Both the position numbers and the translations under genes were made by a program. The notes beneath the pieces are model-generated. The model had not been told where the DNA came from and made no database searches. It saw only the letters and a program-made list of their open reading frames with translations. Of a stretch of 64,000 bases of DNA, positions 17,501 through 25,962 are shown piece by piece. The DNA is from Spirosoma profusum (GTDB taxonomy: Bacteria; Bacteroidota; Bacteroidia; Cytophagales; Spirosomataceae), in NCBI RefSeq assembly GCF_014699005.1, contig NZ_JACWZY010000002.1:310001-374000 (forward strand), in the 5' to 3' direction. Every line of letters starts with the position of its first letter. Within the stretch, counting starts at the first letter, position 1.

Positions 17501-19413
17501 ACGAGTTTCAGTTTTTACCCGCCCTACAGTACCTGAAAGGTAATGTGAATGGTGGTACGGCTGTCCTGACTAATCTTATCGAAACACTGCCAGTTGAAGA
17601 GCGTTATACGTATAATTTCGATGGTAACGCTCAGGCTCTTGATTACATCCTAGCAAGTAATTTTATGAGCGTTAATGGTTATGATGCCATACACATGAAC
17701 GCCGAGTTTCTGGACCAGCTCAGTGACCACGACCCGAGTGTAGCCCGGTTTAATTTCCCACCGGTGCCTGCGCCACTTGCGCTGACGCTAACTGCCAACC
17801 CCACTACGTTACTGACCACAGGCAGCACAAGCCTGTCGGCAATCGTATCGGGCGGTACTGGCCCTTATAGTTATACCTTCTCTGGCCCAGGCATGATTAC
17901 CCCAACCAGTCACTCAGCTACTGTATCCGGTATACCGGCTGGCGTACAGACGTTTACGGTAACGATAGCTGATTCAACAACGCCTACCAGCCAGACTATT
18001 TCGGCTACGGTGAGTGTAACCGTAACTCAGGCTAACACGGCTCCTACCGTGGCGAATCCAATCCTCTCTCAAACCGCTACGGTTGGTGTAGCTTATAGCT
18101 TTTCGGTGTCGAATACAGTACCGGCTCCTACGTTCACCGATGCTGAAACGCCCAACAGCCTCACTCTGAGTGTGAGTGGATTACCGGCGGGGTTGAGCTT
18201 TGCAGCGCCCAATGTGATTTCGGGTACACCTTCGACAACCGTTGGGTCACCCTTTACCGTGACGGTAACGGCTACGGATCCTGGTAATTTGTCGGTGAGT
18301 ACTACGTTTACGCTCACGATTGCTCCTCCGCCTAATACGGCTCCTACGTTGGTAACTCCAATTGGTAATCAGACGGCTACTGTTGGCCTGGCTTACAGCT
18401 TCACAGTGCCAGCCGGTACGTTCACCGATGCCCAAACGCCAAATAGTCTTGTATTAAGTGTTAGTGGATTGCCCGCAGGACTGAGTTTTACGGCCCCATC
18501 AACCATCAGTGGTACGCCGTCTACTACTGTAGGCTCGCCCTTCACCGTTACTGTAAAAGCGACGGATCCGGATGGATTATCGGCGAGTACTACGTTCACC
18601 TTGACGGTACTTCCTCCGCCGAACACACCGCCCACTGTGGCGAATCTGATTGGCTCACAAACCGCTACGGTAGGTCAGGCTTATAGCTTTAACATTCCAT
18701 CGAACACGTTCACCGATGCACAAACACCAGGCAGCCTTACCTTGAGCGTGAGTGGTTTACCTGCTGGACTCAATTTCACGGCGCCGAATGTGATCTCGGG
18801 TACTCCCTCCACTACGGTGGGTTCACCTTTCACTGTGACGGTGAAGGCGACTGATCCGGGCAGTTTGTCAGTTTCCACTACGTTCCAGCTAACTGTACTG
18901 CCAGTACCCAATACGGCCCCGACTGTCGTAGGTTCTATTGGTAATCGGACCGCCCCTGTCAACCAAGCCTTTACGATGAACATTCCAGCAGGAATATTCA
19001 CAGATGCCCAAACGCCAAATGGCCTGGTTTTAAGTGTAAGCGGACTTCCTGCCGGACTGAGCTTTACGGCTCCTTCAACGATCAGCGGCACGCCTTCGAC
19101 AACGGTAGGCTCGCCCTTCACAGTAACAGTCGTGGCTACTGACCCGGGTGGATTATCGGTTGCTACTACGTTCCAGATTACCGTGAGCAACACTGCGTCG
19201 TGCGTGAATATGTTCACGGTGAAGACAGGCAACTGGAATGATCCGACTGTGTGGTCGTGTGGACGATTGCCGGTGAGCACTGATCCTGTGACGGTAAACC
19301 ACGTAGTGACACTACCAGCTGGCTATACAGGCAACGCCCTTCGGGTAACATTTGGTCCGGGAGGTCGAATAACACATAGTTCGGGAAGTAGATTAAAGTT
19401 GGTTGTTAATTAA
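14542..19413 (+). CDS. Large secreted ExeM-like nuclease with Calx-beta and tandem Ig-like repeats
   Basis: A 1623-residue extracellular protein. After a signal peptide (FFFALTGRAQT) comes a beta-sandwich region, then a Calx-beta domain around residue 390-470 (VFTVSRTGD, GTDYTP, VTLTPVDD-like, ETINLML), an LTD/OB-like stretch (VSGTAQEYR), and from about residue 755 an endonuclease/exonuclease/phosphatase domain: VASFNVENL, IIALEEIQDNDG, NHFSSRGG, VAGDFNEF, LDYILAS, SDHDPSVARF. Four He_PIG-type Ig-like repeats occupy about 1165-1550. A 70-residue C-terminal module (GNWNDPTVWSCGRLPVSTD) follows. Related ExeM/NucH enzymes degrade extracellular DNA. It is monocistronic with a strong terminator. 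Confidence 0.85.
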   Translation: MLLRLRAANLLWLLCATFFFALTGRAQTPLLTEDFTSAPLPYTLTTSPSVWIPHSGTGTNSIQASSPGLTYAGLTTAGGSAAMTTGEDVNRTFTTQSSGPVYASFLVNVSSATSTGDYFFHLSTSPANGTYFVGRVYVRSASGGFQFGLGKNSESSSVYNSTVLSTGTTYFVVLKYTLNGGLINDQADLFVSPVLGQAEPVATITTSFTSTDAPTIGSVALRQAAGNAPNLRVDYIRVGTTWGSVTTNAPTLTTTPTSLTGFTTFEGTTSATKSYTLTGNNLTDPVSVSSTTDIEFSPDGVIFYTTPLSFTPSSGALSQVIYVRLADTAPLGSFSGTITNTASSTLAASVPVSGQVNDPNAVIVSIAATDATGAEEGSDPVVFTVSRTGDLTNPLTVTYTVGGNATNGTDYTPTLSGTVTVPAFQSSVDITLTPVDDALFEATETINLMLAEVVAYEVGTSSATATIADNDTRIRHIQGNGHISPLAGTTVTNVPGIVTALRSSGFWMQDSSPDNDDNTSEGIFVFTSTNPTVLVGQEVRVSGTAQEYRAGNDQNLSVTQIASTMVTVWSLDNPLPAPIVISSQIGAGRRIPTDVISNDFPASGDVELSIFDPTEDGLDFFETLEGMRVQINNPVTTGFRNTFGELYVIADQGAGATGVNARRSITISGANSTSIGSAITNSDFNPERIQIDDVLYGNGNTPNENVGTLLNTIIGVVNYDFLNYEILPSVAPTVSASNVPLTKETSGLIPTTNQLLVASFNVENLAGNEPQAKFDGLAAAIRTNLASPDIIALEEIQDNDGSANSGTVDASTTLSRLISAITAAGGPTYQYRQINPVDGADGGQSGGNIRVGILFNPARVQFVDRPGGGSTVNTTVSNVGGLPRISSSPGRILDPNPGEVDSYVGDDFTATRKPLVGELMFNGQPIYLIVNHFSSRGGSGALTQRFQPPTQEEQGRREEQAKVVNDFVDQLLAVNPNTNIIVAGDFNEFQFLPALQYLKGNVNGGTAVLTNLIETLPVEERYTYNFDGNAQALDYILASNFMSVNGYDAIHMNAEFLDQLSDHDPSVARFNFPPVPAPLALTLTANPTTLLTTGSTSLSAIVSGGTGPYSYTFSGPGMITPTSHSATVSGIPAGVQTFTVTIADSTTPTSQTISATVSVTVTQANTAPTVANPILSQTATVGVAYSFSVSNTVPAPTFTDAETPNSLTLSVSGLPAGLSFAAPNVISGTPSTTVGSPFTVTVTATDPGNLSVSTTFTLTIAPPPNTAPTLVTPIGNQTATVGLAYSFTVPAGTFTDAQTPNSLVLSVSGLPAGLSFTAPSTISGTPSTTVGSPFTVTVKATDPDGLSASTTFTLTVLPPPNTPPTVANLIGSQTATVGQAYSFNIPSNTFTDAQTPGSLTLSVSGLPAGLNFTAPNVISGTPSTTVGSPFTVTVKATDPGSLSVSTTFQLTVLPVPNTAPTVVGSIGNRTAPVNQAFTMNIPAGIFTDAQTPNGLVLSVSGLPAGLSFTAPSTISGTPSTTVGSPFTVTVVATDPGGLSVATTFQITVSNTASCVNMFTVKTGNWNDPTVWSCGRLPVSTDPVTVNHVVTLPAGYTGNALRVTFGPGGRITHSSGSRLKLVVN
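18034..19190 (+). repeat. Four tandem ~288-300 bp repeats encoding Ig-like domains
   Basis: Units start near 18034, 18334, 18622 and 18910. Each encodes an NTAPTV…TATVGxAYSF…FTDAQTP…LSVSGLPAGLSF…ISGTPSTTVGSPFTVTV…ATD pattern, the He_PIG putative-Ig motif. Units 2 and 4 are the most alike at DNA level. Copy number may vary between strains by recombination. Confidence 0.85.
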
Positions 19414-19435
19414 CGTAGCTACCACCTTTAGGGAT

Positions 19436-19481
19436 AAAAAACCAAGCCACTCATCCTTTTGAATGAGTGGCTTGGTTTTTT
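19436..19481. terminator. Bidirectional terminator between the nuclease gene and cydB
   Basis: Perfect 19-base arms (19436-19454, 19463-19481; AAAAAACCAAGCCACTCAT and complement) flank an 8-base loop, with A-run and T-run on the two sides. It sits between convergent genes. Confidence 0.85.
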
Positions 19482-19489
19482 ATTGAAGC

Positions 19490-20524
19490 CTAGTAACTAT
19501 GCTCTTCCAGTTTTACTTTGCCACGGAACGTCCAGAACATAAACACGGTATATGTTCCTACCAGCGGCATTCCGATAAACGCAAACAAAAGCATGGTACG
19601 TAGTGAAGCATCGGATGACGCAGCTTCGTAGATGCTGATATGGCCTCGCGGGTCAACAGTCGACAGCACAAGATTGGGATATAAACCCATTGCAAACAGA
19701 ATCAGGAGCAGCGCCGTGGTGATGGAGGAGGAAATAAATCCGCGTCGGTACTGCCGTTTCTCGATGCTACGTCGAATGTTCAGCACAATGAGCACCGCTG
19801 CCATTGGTAGTACAAACAGTGCGGGGTTATTTTTGAAAATGGCGGTCATGTGGGGTACGTAGATTAACGTAGCATTCGATGCAGCCAGAAAACATAAAAT
19901 GAAAAACTTGCTCGTATTGTCGGCAATGATTGTCAATTTAGTATAGAGCCGATCTTCGGTTTTCATGAGGAGATACATCGCGCCGTGCATCATAAATAGC
20001 GATAGCACCGTGACCGAAATTAGTCCGGCATACGGATTGAAAAAGTCCCTTAATCGTCCGACAAATTCATGGTTGGCGTTCAGCGGAATTCCCTGAATCA
20101 GATTACCAAGTACAAGTCCCAGCAACAAAGCGATAACGATGCTGGAAACACAATAGCTAACATCCCAAAGCTGGTGCCACCACGGCATCGGTTCTTTCCC
20201 TCGGAATTCAATCGAAATCGCCCGGAAAATAATGGCGACCAGGAACAAAATAAACGGTAGGTAGAACACCGACAGAATGGTGCCGTAGACCAGCGGGAAA
20301 GCCGCGAACAATGCTCCCGCGCCGATTACCAGCCAGACTTCATTTCCATCCCAAACCGGCCCAATCGCATTAAGCGCGATACGTCGGCTTTGCTCTTTCC
20401 GAAAAAAAAGATGCAGTGCACCAGCCCCTAAATCAAAGCCATCTAATATGCCATATCCAGTGATAAGCGCTCCAATCAGCAGGAACCACCAGGTGGGTAA
20501 GTCTATTCCGAGGAAAGTATCCAT
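19490..20524 (-). CDS. cydB: Cytochrome bd oxidase subunit II
   Basis: 344-residue inner-membrane subunit of the bd-type quinol oxidase. ATG 20524 (MDTFLGIDLPTWWFLLIGALITGYGILDG) is used because the upstream extension is encoded by the inverted repeat. Visible features are the FDLGAGALH motif, IGPVWDGNEVWLV, and about eight further hydrophobic helices ending in TYTVFMFWTFRGKV. It follows cydA by 68 bases that are almost wholly an inverted repeat. Together they reduce O2 with high affinity and support growth at low oxygen. Confidence 0.96.
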   Translation of the reverse strand: MDTFLGIDLPTWWFLLIGALITGYGILDGFDLGAGALHLFFRKEQSRRIALNAIGPVWDGNEVWLVIGAGALFAAFPLVYGTILSVFYLPFILFLVAIIFRAISIEFRGKEPMPWWHQLWDVSYCVSSIVIALLLGLVLGNLIQGIPLNANHEFVGRLRDFFNPYAGLISVTVLSLFMMHGAMYLLMKTEDRLYTKLTIIADNTSKFFILCFLAASNATLIYVPHMTAIFKNNPALFVLPMAAVLIVLNIRRSIEKRQYRRGFISSSITTALLLILFAMGLYPNLVLSTVDPRGHISIYEAASSDASLRTMLLFAFIGMPLVGTYTVFMFWTFRGKVKLEEHSY

Positions 20525-20534
20525 AATGTTTAAT

Positions 20535-20614
20535 GAGTGAACATGCGAAAGATTGAAAGAGCGAAAGCACCTGCCGGATGGTTTTCGCTCTTTCAATCTT
20601 TCGCATGTTCACTC
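20535..20614. repeat. Perfect 32-base inverted repeat spanning the cydA-cydB junction
   Basis: Arms at 20535-20566 and 20583-20614 are perfect complements with a 16-base spacer. A second, outer pair (TTAATGAGTGA at 20530-20540, TCACTCATTAA at 20630-20640) encloses it. The cydA stop (20593-20595) lies inside the right arm, so the arm encodes the end of CydA. On the mRNA it would form a very stable hairpin between the two cistrons, which may tune cydB relative to cydA. Confidence 0.9.
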
Positions 20615-22011
20615 TTTGAGGTTGCTCTTTCACTCATTAAAGGTATCAGCGACGGGTTCATGCGCGAGGACGATGTTTCGCTGTCTGATGCTACGTCGGG
20701 GCCGTGCTGTATTTTCTTGTTTAGTAGATAAAGGAACAGGCCGAACAGCATTACGTAAATGAATGTGAATAGAATTAGTGAGATTAATACGTGCTCGGCT
20801 TTAACGGCCTGCGAAAGGGCGTCGGAGGTACGTAGCAGGCCATACACTACCCACGGCTGCCGACCGACTTCGGCCGTGTACCAGCCCACCTGATTCGCGA
20901 TTTGTGGAAGCAGGACAGCGTACACGAAAACGACCATCAGCCAGCGCGTCTCAAAAAGTTTTTTCCGGTAAAGCAGAAATAAGCTGAACAAGGTCAGGCC
21001 AATCAGCGTCATACCGATGGCTACCATCAGGTGATACGTCTGAAATACAAAATTGATGGCCTTTGGACGGTTTTCGGGTTTAATACTGTTTAGTCCCGGA
21101 ATGGGCGCCTTCATATCCTGATGCACCAGTAGCGAAAGTCCGCCTGGAATTTTCAGACCGGTCGTCTTTTGGTTTTTAGCATCCACCCATCCCATCAGGT
21201 ACATATCAGCCGGGGCCAGTTTCTCGAAATGACCCTCCATGGCAGCCAGTTTTGCCGGTTGGTATTTCGTTACCACTTCCGCCGATTTATGTCCTGTAAA
21301 TAACTGTCCCAGCGCAGAAACAGCTGCTACCCAGAGCGCAATTCGGAAGGCGGTTTGCGCGTGTACTACGTGTTTCTTTTTGAGAATATACCAGGCGCTG
21401 ACACTCAACACCAGAAATGAACCCGACAGAAATGCGCCAATTAATACGTGCGAATACCGCTCTACCGACGACGGGTTAAAAACCATTTCCCAAAAATCAG
21501 TCACAATGGCGCGTGCCTGCATTCCCTGCCCTTCAATACGATAGCCAGCGGGCGTTTGCTGCCAGGAATTAGCGACCACAATCCAGAGTGCTGAGAATAT
21601 AGAACCCAGCGCGACCAGTATTGTAGCCAAAAAATGCACACGAGGGCTAACTCGATTCCAGCCAAACAGCAGTATCCCCAGAAAGGCCGATTCCAGGGCA
21701 AAGGCAAAAATACCTTCGGCCGCCAGCGCCGATCCGAAAATATCGCCAACGTAGCGCGAGTACGTTGCCCAGTTCGTACCGAACTCAAACTCCATGACGA
21801 TACCTGTGGCGACCCCAATGCCAAAAATGAGCGCGAAAATCTTAACCCAGAACCGGGTCAGTTCTTCGTAAATTTTGTTTTTGGTTTTGAGGTAAAGACC
21901 CTCCATCACCACCAGGCAAACGCCTAAACCGATGCTCAGGGGCGGGTAGATGTAATGAAAGGCAATGGTGAAAGCAAACTGAATGCGGGAAAGTAATTCG
22001 ACGTTGTCCAT
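20593..22011 (-). CDS. cydA: Cytochrome bd oxidase subunit I
   Basis: 472-residue catalytic subunit carrying hemes b558, b595 and d. Key residues match E. coli numbering closely: His19 (FHYIYPP), Glu99 and Glu107 ([12 protein letters not shown]), His188 in VERYSHV, and the [13 protein letters not shown] motif. It is about 50 residues shorter than E. coli CydA, consistent with a short Q-loop form. The last dozen residues ([12 protein letters not shown]) are hydrophilic and come from the inverted repeat. Upstream on the minus strand, TACCTTGC at 22105-22098 is a weak -7 candidate. It is divergent from a ModE-type HTH gene. Confidence 0.96.
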   Translation of the reverse strand: MDNVELLSRIQFAFTIAFHYIYPPLSIGLGVCLVVMEGLYLKTKNKIYEELTRFWVKIFALIFGIGVATGIVMEFEFGTNWATYSRYVGDIFGSALAAEGIFAFALESAFLGILLFGWNRVSPRVHFLATILVALGSIFSALWIVVANSWQQTPAGYRIEGQGMQARAIVTDFWEMVFNPSSVERYSHVLIGAFLSGSFLVLSVSAWYILKKKHVVHAQTAFRIALWVAAVSALGQLFTGHKSAEVVTKYQPAKLAAMEGHFEKLAPADMYLMGWVDAKNQKTTGLKIPGGLSLLVHQDMKAPIPGLNSIKPENRPKAINFVFQTYHLMVAIGMTLIGLTLFSLFLLYRKKLFETRWLMVVFVYAVLLPQIANQVGWYTAEVGRQPWVVYGLLRTSDALSQAVKAEHVLISLILFTFIYVMLFGLFLYLLNKKIQHGPDVASDSETSSSRMNPSLIPLMSERATSKSEHAKD

Positions 22012-22255
22012 ATACCGTTACGATAGCGGGAACGGTCGCCGAGTGGCACATACAGGCAGGAGGAAAACAGGCGCACAAGGCGAGAAAACTATCGGGTGCA
22101 AGGTACGACCGGAAGCCGAAACAAGCGAATAATACGTCAGGAGATTACTGCACGGTATTGGCAACGATTTGATTCGCCACGTACCTTAGTCATCTTATCC
22201 GAAATTTACCTGTCGATGAACATCACCTCATGCCCTTAACCCTACGTCCTCTGCT

Positions 22256-22606
22256 ATGAATACACTACGTATCAATGGCCGAATCTGGCTCGAAACTACA
22301 GCTGACGACGCAACTGAACGATTCATGGGTATTGGTCGGCTTGAATTGCTGGGCCATATTCAACGTACCGGCTCCATCAATCAGGCCGCAAAAGCTATGC
22401 AGATGTCTTACAAACGAGCTTGGGATTTGGTACAATCGATGAATACGCAAGCCAATACACCGTTGGTATCGACGCAAACCGGTGGGGAAAAAGGGGGAGG
22501 GGCAATCGTTACGGAAGAAGGGGAGAAATACCTGAATCACTTTCGCGGACTACAGGAACGATTTCAGCAATTTCTGGCAAATGAAATGGCCGCACTTCCA
22601 AGGTGA
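22256..22606 (+). CDS. ModE-type winged helix-turn-helix regulator, DNA-binding domain only
   Basis: 116 residues matching the N-terminal domain of ModE/LysR-like regulators: GIGRLELLGHIQRTGSINQAAKAMQMSYKRAWDLVQSMN, then a wing with TGGEKGGGAIVTEEG and a dimerisation helix (YLNHFRGLQERFQQFL). There is no C-terminal molybdate-binding Mop domain and no molybdate transport or cofactor gene nearby. It is divergent from cydAB across about 240 bases. Regulation of cydAB or of its own gene is possible but not shown by any operator I can identify. Confidence 0.85.
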   Translation: MNTLRINGRIWLETTADDATERFMGIGRLELLGHIQRTGSINQAAKAMQMSYKRAWDLVQSMNTQANTPLVSTQTGGEKGGGAIVTEEGEKYLNHFRGLQERFQQFLANEMAALPR

Positions 22607-22611
22607 TTTTC

Positions 22612-22695
22612 TGTCATGCTGACGCAGGAAGCATCTTAAAGACTCCTTACTCTCAGGATAGGACAATTTAAGATGCTTCCTGCGTCAGCATGACA
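22612..22695. repeat. REP-like long inverted repeat, copy 3 (short form)
   Basis: Perfect 29-base arms (22612-22640, 22667-22695) carry TGTCATGCTGA, then CGCAGGAA, then GCATCTTAAA. The spacer contains CTCAGGATAGG. Two bases differ from copy 2 in each arm, always as complementary changes. It lies between convergent genes. Confidence 0.9.
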
Positions 22696-22726
22696 AAAAA
22701 TCGCTACAACAATCCTTGAGTAGATT

Positions 22727-24094
22727 CTACTTCTTCGCCGAATACGTTATCCGCCAGACTTTGCCTTTTACTGAATCCGTTACGTAGAGCGAACCATCCG
22801 GACCTTCTGCCAAACCCATCGGACGCGCTTTGGCATCGCCGGGACTGGCAAGATCGAGTTTGCCTGCATTTACGTTTGTTCCGGGCTTACCCAACTCGGC
22901 AACACCGGCGAAGTTTTCGGCAAATACCTCGTAATTACCCGACGGCCGACCATCTTTCCCAAATGGTACAAACGCGATAAAATAGCCACCCTGCTGCAGT
23001 GGAGCGCGATTCCAGGAGCCGTGGAAACAGATAAATGCGCCGTTTTTATACTTCGCCGGAAAGGCCGAGCCCTTGTAAAACAGCAAATCATTAGGGGCCC
23101 AGTGTCCGGGAAAGGCCATGATTGGTTTTTCTTTTCCGGCGCAGCGATCTTCGGTTTTACCATCGCCACCGTATTCGGGAGCGAGAAATTTCTTGTTTTT
23201 GCTATGGTCGTTGTAGCAGTAAGGCCAGCCAAAATCCGATCCCTGTTTCACCATCAGGAATTCTTCCGATGGAAATTCGGCGCTCACTTCATCCGTGAAA
23301 ATACCGCCCCAATTGTTCAGGTTGTCGCGACCGTGCTGCATGGCGTAAAGCGTGTTGTTAGCCGTATTCCAGTCGAGAGCGACGGCGTTGCGGATACCAG
23401 TTGCATAGCGTTTCCCGTCTGACTGCTTCTGGTTGGGTTTGTTTGCGTCGAATTGCCAGATACCCGCGTAATTTTCGAGCAGTGGACAGGGGTCCATTCC
23501 CTTCGAACCTTTTTGTCGATCTTTTTCCTGACAGGCATTCGATGGCGCTCCAAAATTGACATACAACTTGCCATCGGGCGAAACCGCCAGCGACTTACTG
23601 GCATGTTGTCTTTCGAGCTTGAGGCCGGTAACGATGGTTTCGGCAGGTGTCGTTTCCATGACTTTACCATTGGTCAGTTTATACCGATAAACCGACGTAT
23701 CAGACGAGGCATAGAGATAGCCGTTGGCAATACCCATTCCGGTTCCGCCGTAATTCCCGAACGTAACGGTCTGGTCGGATTGACCGTCGCCGTTATTGTC
23801 GCTGAGTGCCACAATCCCTTTGCCGTCGTTCAGCTTCTCCAGTTTCACAAAAACCGTTCCTGTGTTGCTGACGGCAACGTGACGTGCTTTGCCCAGATTG
23901 TCGGCAAAAACCACCGCGCGGAAACCATTGGTTAATTTAAGTCCGTCGTTATCAGCCGGAATAACTGAACGAACCGACGTAGCATGCGTTTGTCGTTTGG
24001 CTTTAGCGGGAGGAGTCACGGCGTTTGCTGGTTGAGCCGTTTCGGACCCAATGAGCGATAGCATCAGGATGGATGTAGAAATCGTTACGTTCAT
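22727..24094 (-). CDS. PQQ-type sugar (sorbosone-like) dehydrogenase, secreted
   Basis: 455 residues. The N-terminus is hydrophobic and is followed by an Ala/Pro/Lys-rich linker. From residue about 50 there is a six-bladed propeller of the glucose/sorbosone dehydrogenase family: GFRAVVFADNLGKARHVAVS, LYVNFGAPSNAC, TGIRNAVALDWN, MQHGRDNL, QGSDFGWPYCYND, FICFHGSWNRAP, RPMGLAEGPDGSLYVTDSVKGKVWRI. The HGR and HGSWNR elements fit PQQ-binding members of the family. No C-terminal cytochrome c is present, so an external electron acceptor is needed. It is divergent from the 24235 gene. Confidence 0.85.
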   Translation of the reverse strand: MNVTISTSILMLSLIGSETAQPANAVTPPAKAKRQTHATSVRSVIPADNDGLKLTNGFRAVVFADNLGKARHVAVSNTGTVFVKLEKLNDGKGIVALSDNNGDGQSDQTVTFGNYGGTGMGIANGYLYASSDTSVYRYKLTNGKVMETTPAETIVTGLKLERQHASKSLAVSPDGKLYVNFGAPSNACQEKDRQKGSKGMDPCPLLENYAGIWQFDANKPNQKQSDGKRYATGIRNAVALDWNTANNTLYAMQHGRDNLNNWGGIFTDEVSAEFPSEEFLMVKQGSDFGWPYCYNDHSKNKKFLAPEYGGDGKTEDRCAGKEKPIMAFPGHWAPNDLLFYKGSAFPAKYKNGAFICFHGSWNRAPLQQGGYFIAFVPFGKDGRPSGNYEVFAENFAGVAELGKPGTNVNAGKLDLASPGDAKARPMGLAEGPDGSLYVTDSVKGKVWRITYSAKK

Positions 24095-24188
24095 GGTGAG
24101 AGTAAAGTAGGGGTATGAGTTTGCTGGGATAAACAGTACGTTACTGGCAAAAGTTTTTGGGCGTAAACAGGAAACAGGAGACTTTGCT

Positions 24189-24196
24189 TACTTTTG
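24189..24196 (+). promoter_or_regulatory. Candidate -7 promoter element (TACTTTTG)
   Basis: TACTTTTG fits TAnnTTTG, 38 bases before ATG 24235. A TTTG at 24156-24159 is too far upstream (29 bases) for a standard -33 element. Confidence 0.35.
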
Positions 24197-24234
24197 ATAG
24201 ATACAAAAGCATCAACGTCTGCTTTGTTCCTTAT

Positions 24235-25956
24235 ATGCCCCAAACTAAACTCCTATTCAGCCAACGTAGCACCGTTTTCTTAATCGCCTGGCTGCTCACC
24301 ACTACGTTGTACGCTCAAAGTGATCTGCCCGCCGTGCCACTTACCCAATTAACCCGTCCAACTGGTTGGGAATTAGCGGGTTCAATAAGTCCTACTGCTG
24401 ATGCTAAATCGCTACGTCCCAAGGCCGGTAACACGATACTCGTCGGTACAAATGAGCCGCTTACATTAGCAAAGCCAACAGATGATTTTCGAATGCGTTT
24501 CGACCTGATGATGACCTCCAATGCGGGTGTTATGCTGTCGTTGCCAGGTGGTCAGCCGATTAGCTTAGATCATTCACTAGATTTGCCCCGGTTACTAAAA
24601 GCGCCTGGTTTGTGGCAAACGGTGGAAATGTGGTACAAAACCGGTGGACCTAAGGGCGCTCCAATGTTGGAGAAACTGATTCTTAACGGTATCACAGTCC
24701 GTGAAGCACAGATACTGACTGGTAAAAATAACGGGCTTGTTACGTTGATGGCTACGAATGGTAGCATTGCGATTCGCAACCTTGGTTACCGAATTATGTC
24801 ACCCCGTAATGTAGCGAAGTGGAGCAGCCCACTCAACTATACAATCGTGGAAGGCGGCTATATTCTGGACCCTCAGGAAGCCGCCCGGAAGAAAGTACTC
24901 AAACAGGATACAACGAGCATGCTCAATTACGAGGTTTCGTATGGTCAGCCTCGTCAATATTCCATCTTTTTTACGGGTAAACTGAACGTACTGGAAGCTG
25001 GAACGTATCAACTTGAATTAGATCATGGGGGCGCGGCTGCGTTATGGGTGGATGGAAAAGAATTGATTCCAGTGAACCACCTCGAACTAGGTATGACCGC
25101 CAGAGGAACCACTACGATATCAGCCGGTACGCACGATATTCGCGTTTATTTCTCCCGGTCGTGGTTCCGGCCGGGGCTTGGCTTGTTTATCTCGCTGGCC
25201 GATACACGCCCGCAACCGCTGCATGCACCCGCTTCATTGCCCGAACCTGACGCTGTAGCCTTAGTAAGTGTGAACCCGGATTACAGTAGTTTACAGGATA
25301 AAATCCAGCGTATTCGCTCGTTTGTGCAATTGCCCGGCGAAAAAATGAAACGTACGCACAGCTTGTCGGTCGGTTCCCCAACAGGTATTCACTACACGCT
25401 GGACCTGAATCAGATGGCATTAGTACAGGTCTGGAAAGGCGATTTCGCCAACGTAACGGAAATGTGGTACGAGCGCGGTGAACCTCAATTGCTTAGTCCG
25501 TTAGGAACCGTTGTTCGTCCGCCTGCGCAAACACCGTTGATGCTGCTTCAGGATGAGGCCGCTGCCTGGCCTGATAGTGTCGATGATAAACTAGTGCAGT
25601 ACAAAGGGCAAACGGTCGATAAACAGGGGCTGCCTACGATCCAGTATCAGCTTGGGGGCTTGACAGTTAACGATGCCATTCAAACCAGTAAGGATGACCC
25701 TGCCGGAAGTACGCTTACACGAACGCTGATCTTCTCGGGTTCAGCAACCGGAACGCCTTATTGCCGTATAGCCGCCGGTACGTCGGTGGAGGAAGTAGCC
25801 AAAGGACTTTATGCCATCAACGACCGGAGTTACTACGTTCGAATCGATCCGAAAGCCAAAGTAAAAATGCGTCAGAGTAACGGTAAACAGGAAGTGCTGC
25901 TTCCGATTGACATGAAAAATGGGCCTGGTTCGGTGCAATACTCGATTATTTTCTAA
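24235..25956 (+). CDS. Secreted protein with a DUF1080/PA14-like carbohydrate-binding layout
   Basis: 573 residues from ATG 24235 (MPQTKLLFSQ), which sets a signal peptide ending TTTLYAQS; the longer frame starts with TTG. Residues about 30-200 resemble the 3-keto-disaccharide hydrolase/LamG-like sandwich (WELAGSISPT, LWQTVEMWYKTGG, NGITVREAQI). Residues about 230-320 look like a PA14-type domain (FTGKLNVLEAGTYQLELDHGGAAALWVDGKELI, GTHDIRVYF). The remainder is beta-rich and unassigned. It heads a short run with csaA and the propeller-cupredoxin gene and is probably part of an extracytoplasmic sugar-processing set. Function is not established. Confidence 0.6.
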   Translation: MPQTKLLFSQRSTVFLIAWLLTTTLYAQSDLPAVPLTQLTRPTGWELAGSISPTADAKSLRPKAGNTILVGTNEPLTLAKPTDDFRMRFDLMMTSNAGVMLSLPGGQPISLDHSLDLPRLLKAPGLWQTVEMWYKTGGPKGAPMLEKLILNGITVREAQILTGKNNGLVTLMATNGSIAIRNLGYRIMSPRNVAKWSSPLNYTIVEGGYILDPQEAARKKVLKQDTTSMLNYEVSYGQPRQYSIFFTGKLNVLEAGTYQLELDHGGAAALWVDGKELIPVNHLELGMTARGTTTISAGTHDIRVYFSRSWFRPGLGLFISLADTRPQPLHAPASLPEPDAVALVSVNPDYSSLQDKIQRIRSFVQLPGEKMKRTHSLSVGSPTGIHYTLDLNQMALVQVWKGDFANVTEMWYERGEPQLLSPLGTVVRPPAQTPLMLLQDEAAAWPDSVDDKLVQYKGQTVDKQGLPTIQYQLGGLTVNDAIQTSKDDPAGSTLTRTLIFSGSATGTPYCRIAAGTSVEEVAKGLYAINDRSYYVRIDPKAKVKMRQSNGKQEVLLPIDMKNGPGSVQYSIIF

Positions 25957-25962
25957 GCCATT

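Noticed and set aside
18681-19280. 199-residue minus-strand ORF (and similar ones at 18093-18317 and 18393-18635)
   Set aside because: These are shadows of the Ig-like tandem repeats in the nuclease gene; their repetitive Val/Thr/Gly-rich products mirror the repeats and have no independent signals.
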